From: Pseudomonas putida W15Oct28
GTDB lineage: Bacteria; Pseudomonadota; Gammaproteobacteria; Pseudomonadales; Pseudomonadaceae
Direction: 5' to 3'
Length of the DNA stretch: 64,000 nucleotides
NCBI RefSeq assembly: GCF_000708715.2
Contig: NZ_JENB01000021.1
Location: forward strand, 1-64,000
This document shows, piece by piece, positions 8,301-15,555 of the stretch. The position numbers and the translations under genes are program-made. Each line of letters begins with the position of its first letter. The stretch's first letter is position 1. The notes under the pieces are model-generated. The model ran no database searches. It was not told the origin of the DNA and was given only the letters and a program-made list of their open reading frames with translations.

Positions 8301-8564
8301 GATGTTCACCCGGCCTTCGGGGGCTTTCTTGAAGTATTCGCGGGAAATTTCTTTCAGCGGCAGGAAGCCGTGACGTTCGGAACCGAAGTCGACGAAGGCG
8401 GCTTCGAGGCTGGGTTCGATGCGGGTGATCTTGCCTTTGTAGATGTTGGCCTTTTTCTGCTCGCGCGCGCCGGACTCGATGTCCAGGTCGTAGAGACGTT
8501 GGCCGTCCACCAGGGCTACACGCAACTCTTCGGGTTGAGTTGCGTTAATCAGCATTCTTTTCAT
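5346..8564 (-). CDS. rne: Ribonuclease E
   Basis: Essential endoribonuclease for mRNA turnover and rRNA/tRNA processing and scaffold of the degradosome. It is 1072 residues. The N-terminal catalytic half holds the S1 domain (about 35-120), the metal-binding aspartates in VSIDINSA and IVIDFIDM, and the zinc-link motif CPRCSGTG near residue 405. The C-terminal half is low complexity: about 14 copies of an arginine-rich APREER hexapeptide, a basic RRRSRGQRRRSNRR stretch (RNA binding), then a Pro/Ala/Val/Glu tail. The start is MKRMLINATQ; an upstream ATG 16 codons earlier is not conserved. Transcription appears to begin near 9294, giving an unusually long leader. In enterobacteria RNase E cleaves its own leader to limit its synthesis, and the same is likely here. 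Confidence 0.97.
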   Translation of the reverse strand: MKRMLINATQPEELRVALVDGQRLYDLDIESGAREQKKANIYKGKITRIEPSLEAAFVDFGSERHGFLPLKEISREYFKKAPEGRVNIKEVLSEGQEVIVQVEKEERGNKGAALTTFISLAGRYLVLMPNNPRAGGISRRIEGEERNELREALNGLTVPGDMGLIVRTAGLGRSSEEMQWDLDYLLQLWTAIKEASLDRAAPFLIYQESNVIIRAIRDYLRQDIGEVLIDSIDAQEEALTFIRQVMPQYASKVKLYEDSVPLFNRFQIESQIETAFQRVVDLPSGGSIVIDPTEALVSIDINSARATKGSDIEETALQTNLEAAEEIARQLRLRDIGGLIVIDFIDMTPAKNQRAVEERVRECLEADRARVQVGRISRFGLLEMSRQRLRPSLGESSGIVCPRCSGTGIIRDVESLSLAILRLIEEEALKDRTAEVRAQVPIPVAAFLLNEKRNSITKIELRTRARIIILPNDHLETPHFEVQRLRDDNPEVLNNQSSYEIATTETEEAPQQTATRTLVRQEAAVKTAPAPVPVAEEPQPVAPAAPAPSAPEPSLFKGLVKSLVSLFAGKDEPAAAPVVADKPAAERGPRNEERRNGRQQSRNRNGRRDEERKPREERAERAPREERAPREERAPREERAPREERAPREERAPREERAPRQPREDRRSNRSEERVRELREPLDATPPAEREERQPREERVAREERAPREERAPREERAPREERAPREERTPREERAPREERAPREERAPRPPREERQPRVAEEAAEQAAELSDEQLPNEELLQDEQEGTDGERPRRRSRGQRRRSNRRERQRNANGELIDGGEEEEGSEEQPQQHQATELGAELAAGLAVTAAVASSNISADAEAQANQQAELATAEVAAVAETDNSQAVPPVEQVEKVEQVEAVAKAEEVALAPVVEQPFSEPVVVAEVTAEPVVEVAPQPVIEEAPAAEPVIVAEAPVEAPAVEAGEIEQAPAVIETAPVAEQPAPAVEAQPEVAAEPAPVVVEPAPVEAPVEAEAATVMLANGRAPNDPREVRRRKREAEAAAKAAQEAAVATEEPALEAADEHKPHHG
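6300..6731 (-). repeat. Tandem hexapeptide-coding repeats in rne
   Basis: Two blocks of 18-bp units encoding APREER lie at about 6585-6731 (six units) and 6300-6476 (about eight, one reading TPREER). They are separated by a non-repeated arginine-rich linker. They lie in the disordered C-terminal half of RNase E, and unit number could change by slippage or recombination. The long plus-strand open frames over this region are by-products of codon bias. Confidence 0.85.
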
Positions 8565-9294
8565 GTTGTACCGTCGGTTTCCGGGCTGCCGGAAACGGCG
8601 TTCGGCACACACGACGTCTCATGGTCGGTGCCAAGGTGCGCAAAGGGTGGCCGGGCCACCCCCGTGTCGAGCGACGTTCGGCACCAGCCGGTTGCCCAGC
8701 CTGCCGTTGTCGCGACGACGCGTCCTGTTTGCTGCGGTGCCAACAAGGCCCCGGTGGCTTCGAATGGATATCGAATCAACCAAGCGGGCCTTGTGCACTC
8801 AGTCAGGAGGAGGAATCAACCTTCAGCCGTGGACGCCCGGGGGCATCTGTTCAGGACCTTATCCGCTCGCCAGCCGTCAGTGGCTGGTGGCCGGACGCGG
8901 TGCTACACGGTCCGAGGGCTGTGCATCTCCACCCTGCACGTATCCCTGATAATTCGGGTGCTGCCGCGCGCTGAATCCGCAACGGGTTGCATTTTTCGCC
9001 ACTGCAGGTACTGCACTGGCGCCATTCATGTCCAAGGCAGGTATTTCCGAAGCATTCGCCGTGCGTTGCGTGGAAGCGACTCGCGGGCAGAGGTACTGCG
9101 AAAAGAATCGGGTAAGCAGGTGAAACACCGCGCTTGTCGTTTTTTTTCGCTCTTCTCTACACAGCGCTGGTGGCGATTCCAGGCAATTCGGTAAACTGGC
9201 GAAAACCCCGTAGGACGGCCTCGCGTCCTGGAGAATTGCGTTGGTCAGGGCCGGCTGAAAGCCTGGTGCCGCTGGCCTGCCGCTTTTGGCGGCG
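8565..9294 (-). promoter_or_regulatory. Long 5' leader of rne
   Basis: If transcription starts at the promoter at 9301-9329, the untranslated leader is about 730 nt. Hairpins are visible close to the start codon: one of 9 bp around 8573-8595 (TTTCCGG / CCGGAAA) and a GGGTGGCC / GGCCACCC palindrome at about 8645-8661. A GCCGC-AAAA-GCGGC loop lies just after the predicted start, near 9275-9290. Such leaders mediate RNase E autoregulation in E. coli. No open frame here looks coding. Confidence 0.6.
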
Positions 9295-9300
9295 TTCGCG

Positions 9301-9329
9301 ACTATAGCAGCAATGATTAAGTGCTTCAA
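9301..9329 (-). promoter_or_regulatory. Sigma70 promoter for rne
   Basis: Read on the minus strand, TTGAAG (9329-9324), a 17-nt spacer, then TATAGT (9306-9301). Both boxes and the spacing are close to consensus. It points towards rne and overlaps the promoter region of divergent rluC. Confidence 0.65.
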
Positions 9330-9351
9330 TTCCATAAAAAATTGTTATGAT
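9324..9351 (+). promoter_or_regulatory. Possible rluC promoter, near-leaderless
   Basis: A good -10 (TATGAT, 9346-9351) lies only 6 nt before the rluC ATG, with a weak -35 (CTTCAA, 9324-9329) 16 nt upstream. Transcription from here would begin at or next to the start codon. No Shine-Dalgarno sequence is seen before the ATG. Confidence 0.35.
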
Positions 9352-9357
9352 CCCGCA

Positions 9358-10314
9358 ATGACGACCAATACCCCTCCGACTTCCGGCGTACAGCTGATCG
9401 AAGTCGCGCCGGAGCTTGCCGGCCAACGCATCGATAATTTCCTCATCACGGCCCTCAAGGGCGTGCCCAAGACTTTGGTCTACCGCATCCTGCGCAAGGG
9501 TGAAGTGCGGGTGAACAAAGGTCGGGTAAAGCCTGAGTACAAGATCCAGGCTGGCGACATCGTGCGGGTGCCGCCCGTCCGCCTGCCGGAACGTGACGAA
9601 CCGGCGCCGGTGGCCCAGGGCCTGCTGCAGCGCCTTGAGGCGGCCATTGTCTACGAAGACAAGGCGCTGATCGTGATGAACAAGCCGTCCGGCATTGCCG
9701 TGCATGGCGGCAGCGGCCTGAGCTTTGGCGTGATCGAGGCGCTGCGCCAGTTGCGCCCGGACGCCAAGGAACTGGAGCTGGTGCACCGCCTGGACCGCGA
9801 CACCTCCGGCCTGCTGATGATCGCCAAAAAGCGCAGCATGCTGCGCCATTTGCATGCCGCCCTGCGCGGCGATGGTGTCGACAAGCGCTACATGGCGCTG
9901 GTGCGCGGCCACTGGCCGACCTCGAAGAAGCAGGTAAACGCCCCGTTGCTCAAGAGCAACCTGCGCTCCGGCGAGCGCATGGTCGAAGTGAACGAGGAGG
10001 GCAAGGAGGCATTGACCCTGTTCCGCGTGCTGCGCCGCTTTGGCGAGTTCGCCACCATTGTCGAGGCTCGCCCTATCACTGGGCGTACCCACCAGATCCG
10101 CGTCCACACCCTGCATGCCGGGCACATGATTGCTGGTGACAGCAAGTACGGTGACGAAGACTTCAGTCGTGAAATTCGTGAGCTGGGTGGCAAGCGCCTG
10201 TTCCTGCATGCCTACGCGTTGACCGTGCCGCTGCCGGACGGTGGTGAGCTGAAGCTCGAAGCGCCTGTGGATGAAGTCTGGGCGAAAACCATTGAACGTT
10301 TGAGTGCGTCCTGA
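9358..10314 (+). CDS. rluC: 23S rRNA pseudouridine synthase RluC
   Basis: Converts uridines 955, 2504 and 2580 (E. coli numbering) of 23S rRNA to pseudouridine. It is 318 residues: an S4 RNA-binding domain (about 20-80, with LVYRILRKGEVRVNKGR), then the RluA-type catalytic domain with the aspartate in HRLDRDTSGLL near residue 145. The start MTTNTPPT fits the family; an upstream ATG at 9313 would add 15 residues. It is divergent from rne, as in enterobacteria, and is followed after 3 nt by the HAD phosphatase gene. Confidence 0.95.
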   Translation: MTTNTPPTSGVQLIEVAPELAGQRIDNFLITALKGVPKTLVYRILRKGEVRVNKGRVKPEYKIQAGDIVRVPPVRLPERDEPAPVAQGLLQRLEAAIVYEDKALIVMNKPSGIAVHGGSGLSFGVIEALRQLRPDAKELELVHRLDRDTSGLLMIAKKRSMLRHLHAALRGDGVDKRYMALVRGHWPTSKKQVNAPLLKSNLRSGERMVEVNEEGKEALTLFRVLRRFGEFATIVEARPITGRTHQIRVHTLHAGHMIAGDSKYGDEDFSREIRELGGKRLFLHAYALTVPLPDGGELKLEAPVDEVWAKTIERLSAS

Positions 10315-10317
10315 TCT

Positions 10318-10992
10318 ATGAAGAAAGGCTATGAGCTACTGATCTTCGACTGGGACGGTACCCTGGCCGACTCCATCGGGCGTATTGTCGAGGCCATGAA
10401 TGCTGCCGCCGAGCGTGCCGGCGAGGCGCAAAGCAGCGACGACGCGGTCAAGGGCATCATCGGTCTGGCCCTGGGTGAGGCGATCCATACCCTTTACCCG
10501 CATCTGGCGCCTGAGCAGGTCGAGCGCTTCCGTCAGCACTATGCCGATATCTACATGGCGCTGGACCAGCAGCCTTCGCCGCTGTTCGACGGCGTGATCG
10601 AGTCGCTGGATGCCTTCCGTGCCGAGGGTTACCGCCTGGCGGTGGCCACCGGCAAGGCGCGTCGCGGGCTGGACCGGGTGCTCAAGGCCAATGGCTGGGA
10701 GCAGTTCTTCGATATCACTCGCGCTGCGGACGAGACCCGTGGCAAGCCGCACCCGTTGATGCTCGAAGAGATTCTTGGTCATTGCGGCGTCGAGCCGGGG
10801 CGCGCGCTGATGGTGGGTGATTCGGCATTCGATCTGCAGATGGCCAGCAATGCCGGCATGCATTCGGTGGCTGTGGGCTATGGTGCCATGTCGCTGCAGG
10901 CGCTGGCCGAGTTTGGTCCGCAAGTGTGCATTGATCACTTTTCCCAGCTGCGCGAGTGGCTGGCTGGTTCCGCAATTCCACTTCCAAGGTAG
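10318..10992 (+). CDS. HAD-family phosphatase
   Basis: A 224-residue haloacid-dehalogenase-superfamily hydrolase, subfamily IA (phosphoglycolate phosphatase-like). HAD motif I is FDWDGTLADS (nucleophile D and acid D at residues 10 and 12). Motif II is VATGK near 106. The motif III lysine is in GKPHP, and motif IV is MVGDSAFDLQMA near 165. An alpha-helical cap lies between motifs I and II. The physiological substrate is unknown. It is tightly packed between rluC and sppA, an arrangement shared with other pseudomonads. Confidence 0.9.
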   Translation: MKKGYELLIFDWDGTLADSIGRIVEAMNAAAERAGEAQSSDDAVKGIIGLALGEAIHTLYPHLAPEQVERFRQHYADIYMALDQQPSPLFDGVIESLDAFRAEGYRLAVATGKARRGLDRVLKANGWEQFFDITRAADETRGKPHPLMLEEILGHCGVEPGRALMVGDSAFDLQMASNAGMHSVAVGYGAMSLQALAEFGPQVCIDHFSQLREWLAGSAIPLPR

Positions 10993-10998
10993 GTAAGC

Positions 10999-11988
10999 AT
11001 GGCAGACGAATGGAAAGCCCCCGAGGCCGAACCCGATGAGCGCGAAGAGCGCAAGAGCTGGAAGCTGCTGGAAAAGACCTTGCTGGCCAGCGTGCAGGAG
11101 CAGCGTCGGTCGCGGCGCTGGGGGATCTTCTTCAAGCTGCTGACGTTCGTCTACCTGTTCGGCTTCCTGGCGCTGTTCACGCCGCTGATGGACATGGACA
11201 AGGCAGCATCGCGCAGTGCCAGCCATACCGCGCTGGTCGAGGTGCGCGGGGTGATTGCCGACCAGGAGGGTGCCAGCGCCGACAACATCGTCAAGAGCCT
11301 GCGCGATGCGTTCAAGGACAGCAAGACCAAGGCCGTGGTGATGCGCATCAACAGCCCGGGCGGCAGCCCGGTGCAGGCAGGTTATGTGTACGACGAAATT
11401 CGCCGCCTGCGTGCTGAATACCCGGCGATCAAGCTGTATGCGGTCATCGCGGATCTTGGCGCTTCTGGTGCCTATTACATTGCCAGTGCGGCGGATGAGA
11501 TCTACGCCGATAAAGCCAGCCTGGTGGGCTCCATTGGTGTGACGGCGGCCGGTTATGGCTTTGTCGGCACCATGGAGAAGCTGGGCGTGGAACGGCGTTC
11601 CTACACCTCGGGTGAGCACAAGGCCTTCCTCGATCCGTTCTCGCCTGAAAAGCCTGAAGAAACCCGGTTCTGGCAGGGTGTGCTGGATACCACGCACCAG
11701 CAGTTCATTGCCATGGTCAAGCAGGGGCGGGGCGAGCGCCTGAAGGACAAGGAGCACCCGGAGTTGTTCAGCGGCCTGGTCTGGTCGGGTGAGCAGGCCA
11801 AGGCGCTGGGCCTGGTAGACGGGTTGGGCAGTGCCAGCTATGTGGCGCGCGAGATTGTTGGCGAGAAGGAGCTGGTGGACTTCACCGTTCAGGAATCGCC
11901 TTTCGATCGCTTCTCCAAGCGCGTAGGTGCCAGCGTGGCTGAGCACCTGGCGATGTGGATGGGATTCCAGGGCCCGCAGTTGCGCTGA
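10999..11988 (+). CDS. sppA: Signal peptide peptidase SppA, S49 family
   Basis: A membrane-anchored serine protease that degrades cleaved signal peptides. It is 329 residues, the short single-domain form. A charged N-terminal region precedes one membrane helix at about residues 43-62 (FFKLLTFVYLFGFLALF). The protease domain follows, with VMRINSPGGSPV and the catalytic serine in DLGASGAYYIASAAD near residue 158. The start ATG has GGTAGG upstream. It ends the rluC-HAD-sppA unit, converging on maf. Confidence 0.93.
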   Translation: MADEWKAPEAEPDEREERKSWKLLEKTLLASVQEQRRSRRWGIFFKLLTFVYLFGFLALFTPLMDMDKAASRSASHTALVEVRGVIADQEGASADNIVKSLRDAFKDSKTKAVVMRINSPGGSPVQAGYVYDEIRRLRAEYPAIKLYAVIADLGASGAYYIASAADEIYADKASLVGSIGVTAAGYGFVGTMEKLGVERRSYTSGEHKAFLDPFSPEKPEETRFWQGVLDTTHQQFIAMVKQGRGERLKDKEHPELFSGLVWSGEQAKALGLVDGLGSASYVAREIVGEKELVDFTVQESPFDRFSKRVGASVAEHLAMWMGFQGPQLR

Positions 11989-11996
11989 AACCGCTG

Positions 11997-12042
11997 GGGG
12001 CGCTTTGCGCCCCTTGTGGGAGCGGGCATGCCCGCGAAGGGC
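11997..12042. terminator. Hairpin plus REP between sppA and maf
   Basis: GGGGCGC-TTT-GCGCCCC (11997-12013) forms a tight hairpin right after the sppA stop. A single REP (GTGGGAGCGGGCATGCCCGCG) follows at about 12015-12042. There is no long T-run, but the position between convergent genes fits a transcript end. Confidence 0.5.
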
Positions 12043-12062
12043 TGCAAAGCAGCCCCATGATC

Positions 12063-12641
12063 TCAGGGAACCACCACCCCTTCCTTGGTCAGCATATCCA
12101 CCAACCGAATCAGCGGCAGGCCGATCAGGCTTGTCGCATCGCACCCATGGGTGCTCTGAAACAAGCTCACCCCCAATCCCTCTGCCTTGAAGCTCCCGGC
12201 GCAATCCAGTGGCTGTTCCTCTGTCACATAGCGTTCCACCCGTTCCCGGCTCAATTCGCGCAGCGTCACCGTAAACGGCACGCAGTCCACCTGGCAGTGC
12301 CCGGTCGCGCTGTTGAGCAATGCCAGTCCGGTCAGGAAGCTCACCTGCTGCCCGCTGCACTCCAGCAGTTGCTCGCAGGCTCGCTCGAACGTGTGTGGCT
12401 TGCCCAGCACCTGTTCGCCCAGTACTGCAACCTGGTCCGAACCAATGATCAGGTGCCCGGGATGGCTGCCCGCCAGCGCCTCGGCCTTTTGCCTGGCCAG
12501 CCGGCGGACCAGTTCCACGGCGGGCTCGTCATCCCGTCGCTGTTCGTCTATATCGGGGCTTGCCCAGGTGAAGGGCAGGCGCAGGCGTGCCAGCAGTTCG
12601 CGGCGATAGGCAGAGCTGGAAGCCAGTAACAAAGGAAGCAT
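12063..12641 (-). CDS. maf: Maf-family nucleotide pyrophosphatase (YceF type)
   Basis: Hydrolyses non-canonical or modified nucleoside triphosphates; the YceF branch, which usually sits beside yceD-rpmF as here, acts on 7-methyl-GTP. It is 192 residues. The family start LLLASSSAYRRELL, the PDIDE motif and the IIGSDQV segment are all present. The start MLPLLLASS at 12641 is chosen; the upstream extension does not resemble the family. It is divergent from yceD. Confidence 0.93.
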   Translation of the reverse strand: MLPLLLASSSAYRRELLARLRLPFTWASPDIDEQRRDDEPAVELVRRLARQKAEALAGSHPGHLIIGSDQVAVLGEQVLGKPHTFERACEQLLECSGQQVSFLTGLALLNSATGHCQVDCVPFTVTLRELSRERVERYVTEEQPLDCAGSFKAEGLGVSLFQSTHGCDATSLIGLPLIRLVDMLTKEGVVVP

Positions 12642-12698
12642 GGTAGACTCCGTTTCGGTTGAACCAATCCTATCATGCACGATGCCGCCGAATTTCCT

Positions 12699-12727
12699 TT
12701 GACAGGGACGGGGGGCATCCCTAGAAT
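12699..12727 (+). promoter_or_regulatory. Strong sigma70 promoter of the yceD-rpmF-plsX-fab operon
   Basis: TTGACA (12699-12704), a 17-nt spacer, then TAGAAT (12722-12727). The -35 is a perfect match and the -10 has one mismatch. Initiation about 7 nt downstream falls at 12734-12735, leaving almost no leader before the yceD ATG at 12737. Confidence 0.85.
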
Positions 12728-12736
12728 GCTGCGCCT

Positions 12737-13264
12737 ATGTTGAATGACCCGATTCCACCTCACGTTGACCCGCGCAAATTAGCCGATCGTGGCGTAACCC
12801 TTACCGGTTCGCTGCAACTCGCTGATTTGGAAAGACTCTGCGACCCGCTTTCCGACAATGTCGGTACGGTGCAGGCGAAGTTCGATTTTGAACGAGATGA
12901 ACAGCACGTGGTGGTTATCCACACCGAGCTGAACGTCGAGGTCAAGATGGTTTGCCAGCGTTGTCTTGAGCTGGTCACCCTGCCGATCTCCAGCGAATGT
13001 ACATACGCTGTGGTGAAGGAGGGTGCGAATACCCAGTCGTTGCCGAAAGGCTATGACGTGCTGGAACTGGGCGAAGATCCTTTGGATCTGCAGGCATTGG
13101 CCGAGGAGGAGCTTCTGCTCGCCTTGCCAATCGTGCCTGCTCACCATCCGGAAGAATGCCAGCAGCCGGCGGGCGCAGACGAGCCCGAATCGAGCAAGGA
13201 CGAGGTATCGCGGTCCAACCCGTTCAGTGTTTTGGCGCAGTTAAAGCGTGACCCAAACGTTTAG
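12737..13264 (+). CDS. yceD: YceD family protein (DUF177), 23S rRNA accumulation protein
   Basis: A 175-residue DUF177 protein. In E. coli and plants the family is needed for normal 23S rRNA accumulation, and the gene is almost always linked to rpmF. A CQRC motif lies near residue 74 in VKMVCQRCLELV, and an acidic C-terminal half ends in FSVLAQLKR. The start MLNDPIPPHVDPRKLADRG fits the family. The strong promoter lies only 10 nt upstream, so the message may be leaderless. rpmF follows after 13 nt. Confidence 0.92.
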   Translation: MLNDPIPPHVDPRKLADRGVTLTGSLQLADLERLCDPLSDNVGTVQAKFDFERDEQHVVVIHTELNVEVKMVCQRCLELVTLPISSECTYAVVKEGANTQSLPKGYDVLELGEDPLDLQALAEEELLLALPIVPAHHPEECQQPAGADEPESSKDEVSRSNPFSVLAQLKRDPNV

Positions 13265-13277
13265 GAGTTAATCAATT

Positions 13278-13460
13278 ATGGCTGTTCAGCAGAACAAAAA
13301 ATCCCGCTCTGCCCGTGACATGCGCCGTTCGCACGACGCCCTGTCGGAAAACGCGCTGTCGGTAGAGAAAACCACCGGTGAAATTCACCTGCGTCACCAC
13401 GTTTCGCCAGAAGGCGTATACCGTGGTCGTAAAGTGATCGATAAGGGCGCTGACGAGTAA
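13278..13460 (+). CDS. rpmF: 50S ribosomal protein L32
   Basis: A 60-residue basic protein of the large ribosomal subunit. MAVQQNKKSRSARDMRRSHDAL at the N-terminus and RHHVSPEGVYRGRKV at the C-terminus are diagnostic. It has no cysteines, so it is the zinc-free form. A ribosome-binding site (TAGGAG) lies upstream. It is co-transcribed with yceD and plsX. Confidence 0.98.
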   Translation: MAVQQNKKSRSARDMRRSHDALSENALSVEKTTGEIHLRHHVSPEGVYRGRKVIDKGADE

Positions 13461-13463
13461 TCC

Positions 13464-14474
13464 TTGTCCGCTCAGATCATCGCGATCGACGCAATGGGCG
13501 GGGACTTCGGTCCCCGCAGCATTGTCCAGGCTAGCATTGCCTGCCTTTCGGCTACCCCCTCGCTGCACCTGACCCTCGTCGGTCAACCCTCCCTCCTAGA
13601 AGATCTTGTCAGTGGCCTTGCAGCTGCGGATCGCGCGCGCCTGCAGATTGTTGCCGCCAGTGAGGTGATCGGTATGGACGAGCGGCCATCCCAGGCGCTG
13701 CGCGGCAAGCCGGACTCGTCGATGCGCATCGCCCTCGAACTGGTGCGTGACGGCAAGGCCCAGGCCTGCGTCAGTGCCGGCAACACCGGGGCGCTGATGG
13801 CGCTATCACGCTTCGTGCTCAAGACCTTGCCGGGTATCGATCGGCCAGCCATGGTGGCGGCGATCCCGACCCAGGCGGGTTACTGCCAGCTGCTCGACTT
13901 GGGTGCCAATGTCGATTGCAGTGCCGAGAACCTCTACCAGTTCGCCGTGATGGGCTCGGTGGCCGCCCAGGCCCTGGGTGTGCATCGGCCGCGTGTGGCA
14001 TTGCTGAACATCGGCACCGAGGACATCAAGGGCAACCAGCAGGTCAAGCTGGCCGCCAGCTTGTTGCAGAATGCCCGTGGGCTCAACTACGTGGGTTTTG
14101 TCGAAGGTGACGGCTTGTACCGTGGCGAAGCTGATGTGGTGGTGTGTGACGGGTTCGTCGGTAACATCCTGCTCAAGTCCAGCGAAGGGCTGGCGACGAT
14201 GATCGCTGCGCGCATCGAGCAGTTGTTCAAGGGTGGTGTGTTGTCGCGGGCTGCCGGGGCGATAGCCATGCCGCTGCTCAAGCGCCTGCAGGCCGACCTG
14301 GCGCCGGCGCGGCACAATGGTGCGAGTTTCCTTGGCCTGCAGGGTATCGTCATCAAAAGCCATGGTTCAGCGGGTGTGGAAGGGTTCCAGAGTGCGATCC
14401 AGCGGGCCTTGATCGAGATTCAGGAAAACCTGCCACAGCGCCTGCATGGCCGCCTCGAAGATTTGTTGCCTTAG
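13464..14474 (+). CDS. plsX: Phosphate acyltransferase PlsX
   Basis: Peripheral membrane enzyme that converts acyl-ACP to acyl-phosphate for phospholipid synthesis. It is 336 residues. Family signatures IAIDAMGGDFGP (N-terminus), CVSAGNTGALMA, EGDGLYRGEADVVVCDGFVGN and HNGASFLGLQGIVIKSHG are present. The start is an uncommon TTG at 13464, only 3 nt after the rpmF stop. No ATG or GTG fits the conserved N-terminus, so translation is probably coupled to rpmF. Confidence 0.95.
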   Translation: MSAQIIAIDAMGGDFGPRSIVQASIACLSATPSLHLTLVGQPSLLEDLVSGLAAADRARLQIVAASEVIGMDERPSQALRGKPDSSMRIALELVRDGKAQACVSAGNTGALMALSRFVLKTLPGIDRPAMVAAIPTQAGYCQLLDLGANVDCSAENLYQFAVMGSVAAQALGVHRPRVALLNIGTEDIKGNQQVKLAASLLQNARGLNYVGFVEGDGLYRGEADVVVCDGFVGNILLKSSEGLATMIAARIEQLFKGGVLSRAAGAIAMPLLKRLQADLAPARHNGASFLGLQGIVIKSHGSAGVEGFQSAIQRALIEIQENLPQRLHGRLEDLLP

Positions 14475-14601
14475 GCATTTCGCCGATGAAGTGCTTAAAT
14501 GTGACCGCTTGGTCTGCGTATTCATCCAAGTTTTCAGATTCTGCGTCCAGCCCACGGCTTGGCGCACCCCATTCGACGACAAGATCATAAGGGCTTGTTC
14601 A

Positions 14602-15540
14602 ATGTCTGCATCCCTCGCATTCGTCTTCCCCGGTCAAGGTTCCCAGTCGCTGGGCATGCTCAAGGAACTGGGCGCCGAAAAGCCGGTGATCGTTGAGACC
14701 TTCAAGGAAGCCTCCGACGCTCTGGGTTACGACCTGTGGAAGCTGGTCCAGGAAGGCCCGGAAGAACAACTCAATCAAACCGACAAGACTCAGCCTGCGA
14801 TCCTCACCGCTTCCATCGCGCTTTGGCGCCTGTGGCTGGAGGAGGGCGGCGCCAAGCCGGCTTTCGTTTCCGGTCACAGCCTGGGTGAATACAGCGCCCT
14901 GGTTGCCGCTGGCAGCCTGTCGCTGAAAGATGCCGTGCGCTTGGTCGAGCGTCGCGGTCAGCTGATGCAGGAAGCCGTCCCGGCCGGCCATGGCGCCATG
15001 GCCGCGATCCTCGGCCTGGGCGACGATGACGTGAAGGCTATTTGTGTCGAAGCGGCCGAAGATGAGGTCGTCAGCGCAGTGAACTTCAACTCTCCGGGCC
15101 AAGTGGTTATCGCTGGCAACGTCGCGGCGGTGAACCGTGCCATTGAGTTGTGCAAGGCTAAAGGTGCCAAGCGCGCCTTGCCGCTGCCGGTCAGCGTGCC
15201 GTCGCACTGTGCCCTGATGGAACCGGCCGCCAAGCGTTTCGCCGATGATGTCAACGCCATCGAATGGAAGGCGCCGCAAATTCCGGTGGTGCAGAACGTC
15301 ACCGCTGCCATTGCCGCTGACCTCGATGCGCTCAAGCACGACCTGCTGGCCCAGCTGTACCAGCCTGTGCGCTGGGTCGAGTGCGTGCAGACCCTGGCTG
15401 CCAATGGTGCTGTCAACCTGGTCGAGTGCGGCCCGGGCAAGGTTCTGGCTGGCCTGAACAAGCGTTGCGCCGACGGCGTGACCACCTACAACCTCAATAC
15501 CCCTGACGCCGTTGCCGCCACCCGCGCGGCACTGGCCTGA
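14602..15540 (+). CDS. fabD: Malonyl-CoA:ACP transacylase
   Basis: Loads malonyl groups onto acyl carrier protein for fatty-acid elongation. It is 312 residues. FVFPGQGSQSLGML is at the N-terminus, the nucleophilic serine is in GHSLGEYSAL near residue 92, and the histidine is in PSHCALM near 201. The start at 14602 matches the family; the open frame extends upstream into non-conserved sequence. A 127-nt spacer separates it from plsX, long enough for an extra promoter, though none is clear. Confidence 0.97.
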   Translation: MSASLAFVFPGQGSQSLGMLKELGAEKPVIVETFKEASDALGYDLWKLVQEGPEEQLNQTDKTQPAILTASIALWRLWLEEGGAKPAFVSGHSLGEYSALVAAGSLSLKDAVRLVERRGQLMQEAVPAGHGAMAAILGLGDDDVKAICVEAAEDEVVSAVNFNSPGQVVIAGNVAAVNRAIELCKAKGAKRALPLPVSVPSHCALMEPAAKRFADDVNAIEWKAPQIPVVQNVTAAIAADLDALKHDLLAQLYQPVRWVECVQTLAANGAVNLVECGPGKVLAGLNKRCADGVTTYNLNTPDAVAATRAALA

Positions 15541-15555
15541 TTTGGAGAAGCTTGC

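Noticed and set aside
5901..9194. Plus-strand open frame of about 1097 codons opposite rne
   Set aside because: It is entirely antisense to RNase E and in the leader region; the protein is low complexity and mirrors the APREER repeats. Long antisense frames are expected in GC-rich coding sequence.
10336..12360. Minus-strand open frame of 674 codons opposite the HAD gene, sppA and part of maf
   Set aside because: It spans several real genes and a REP; no family similarity.
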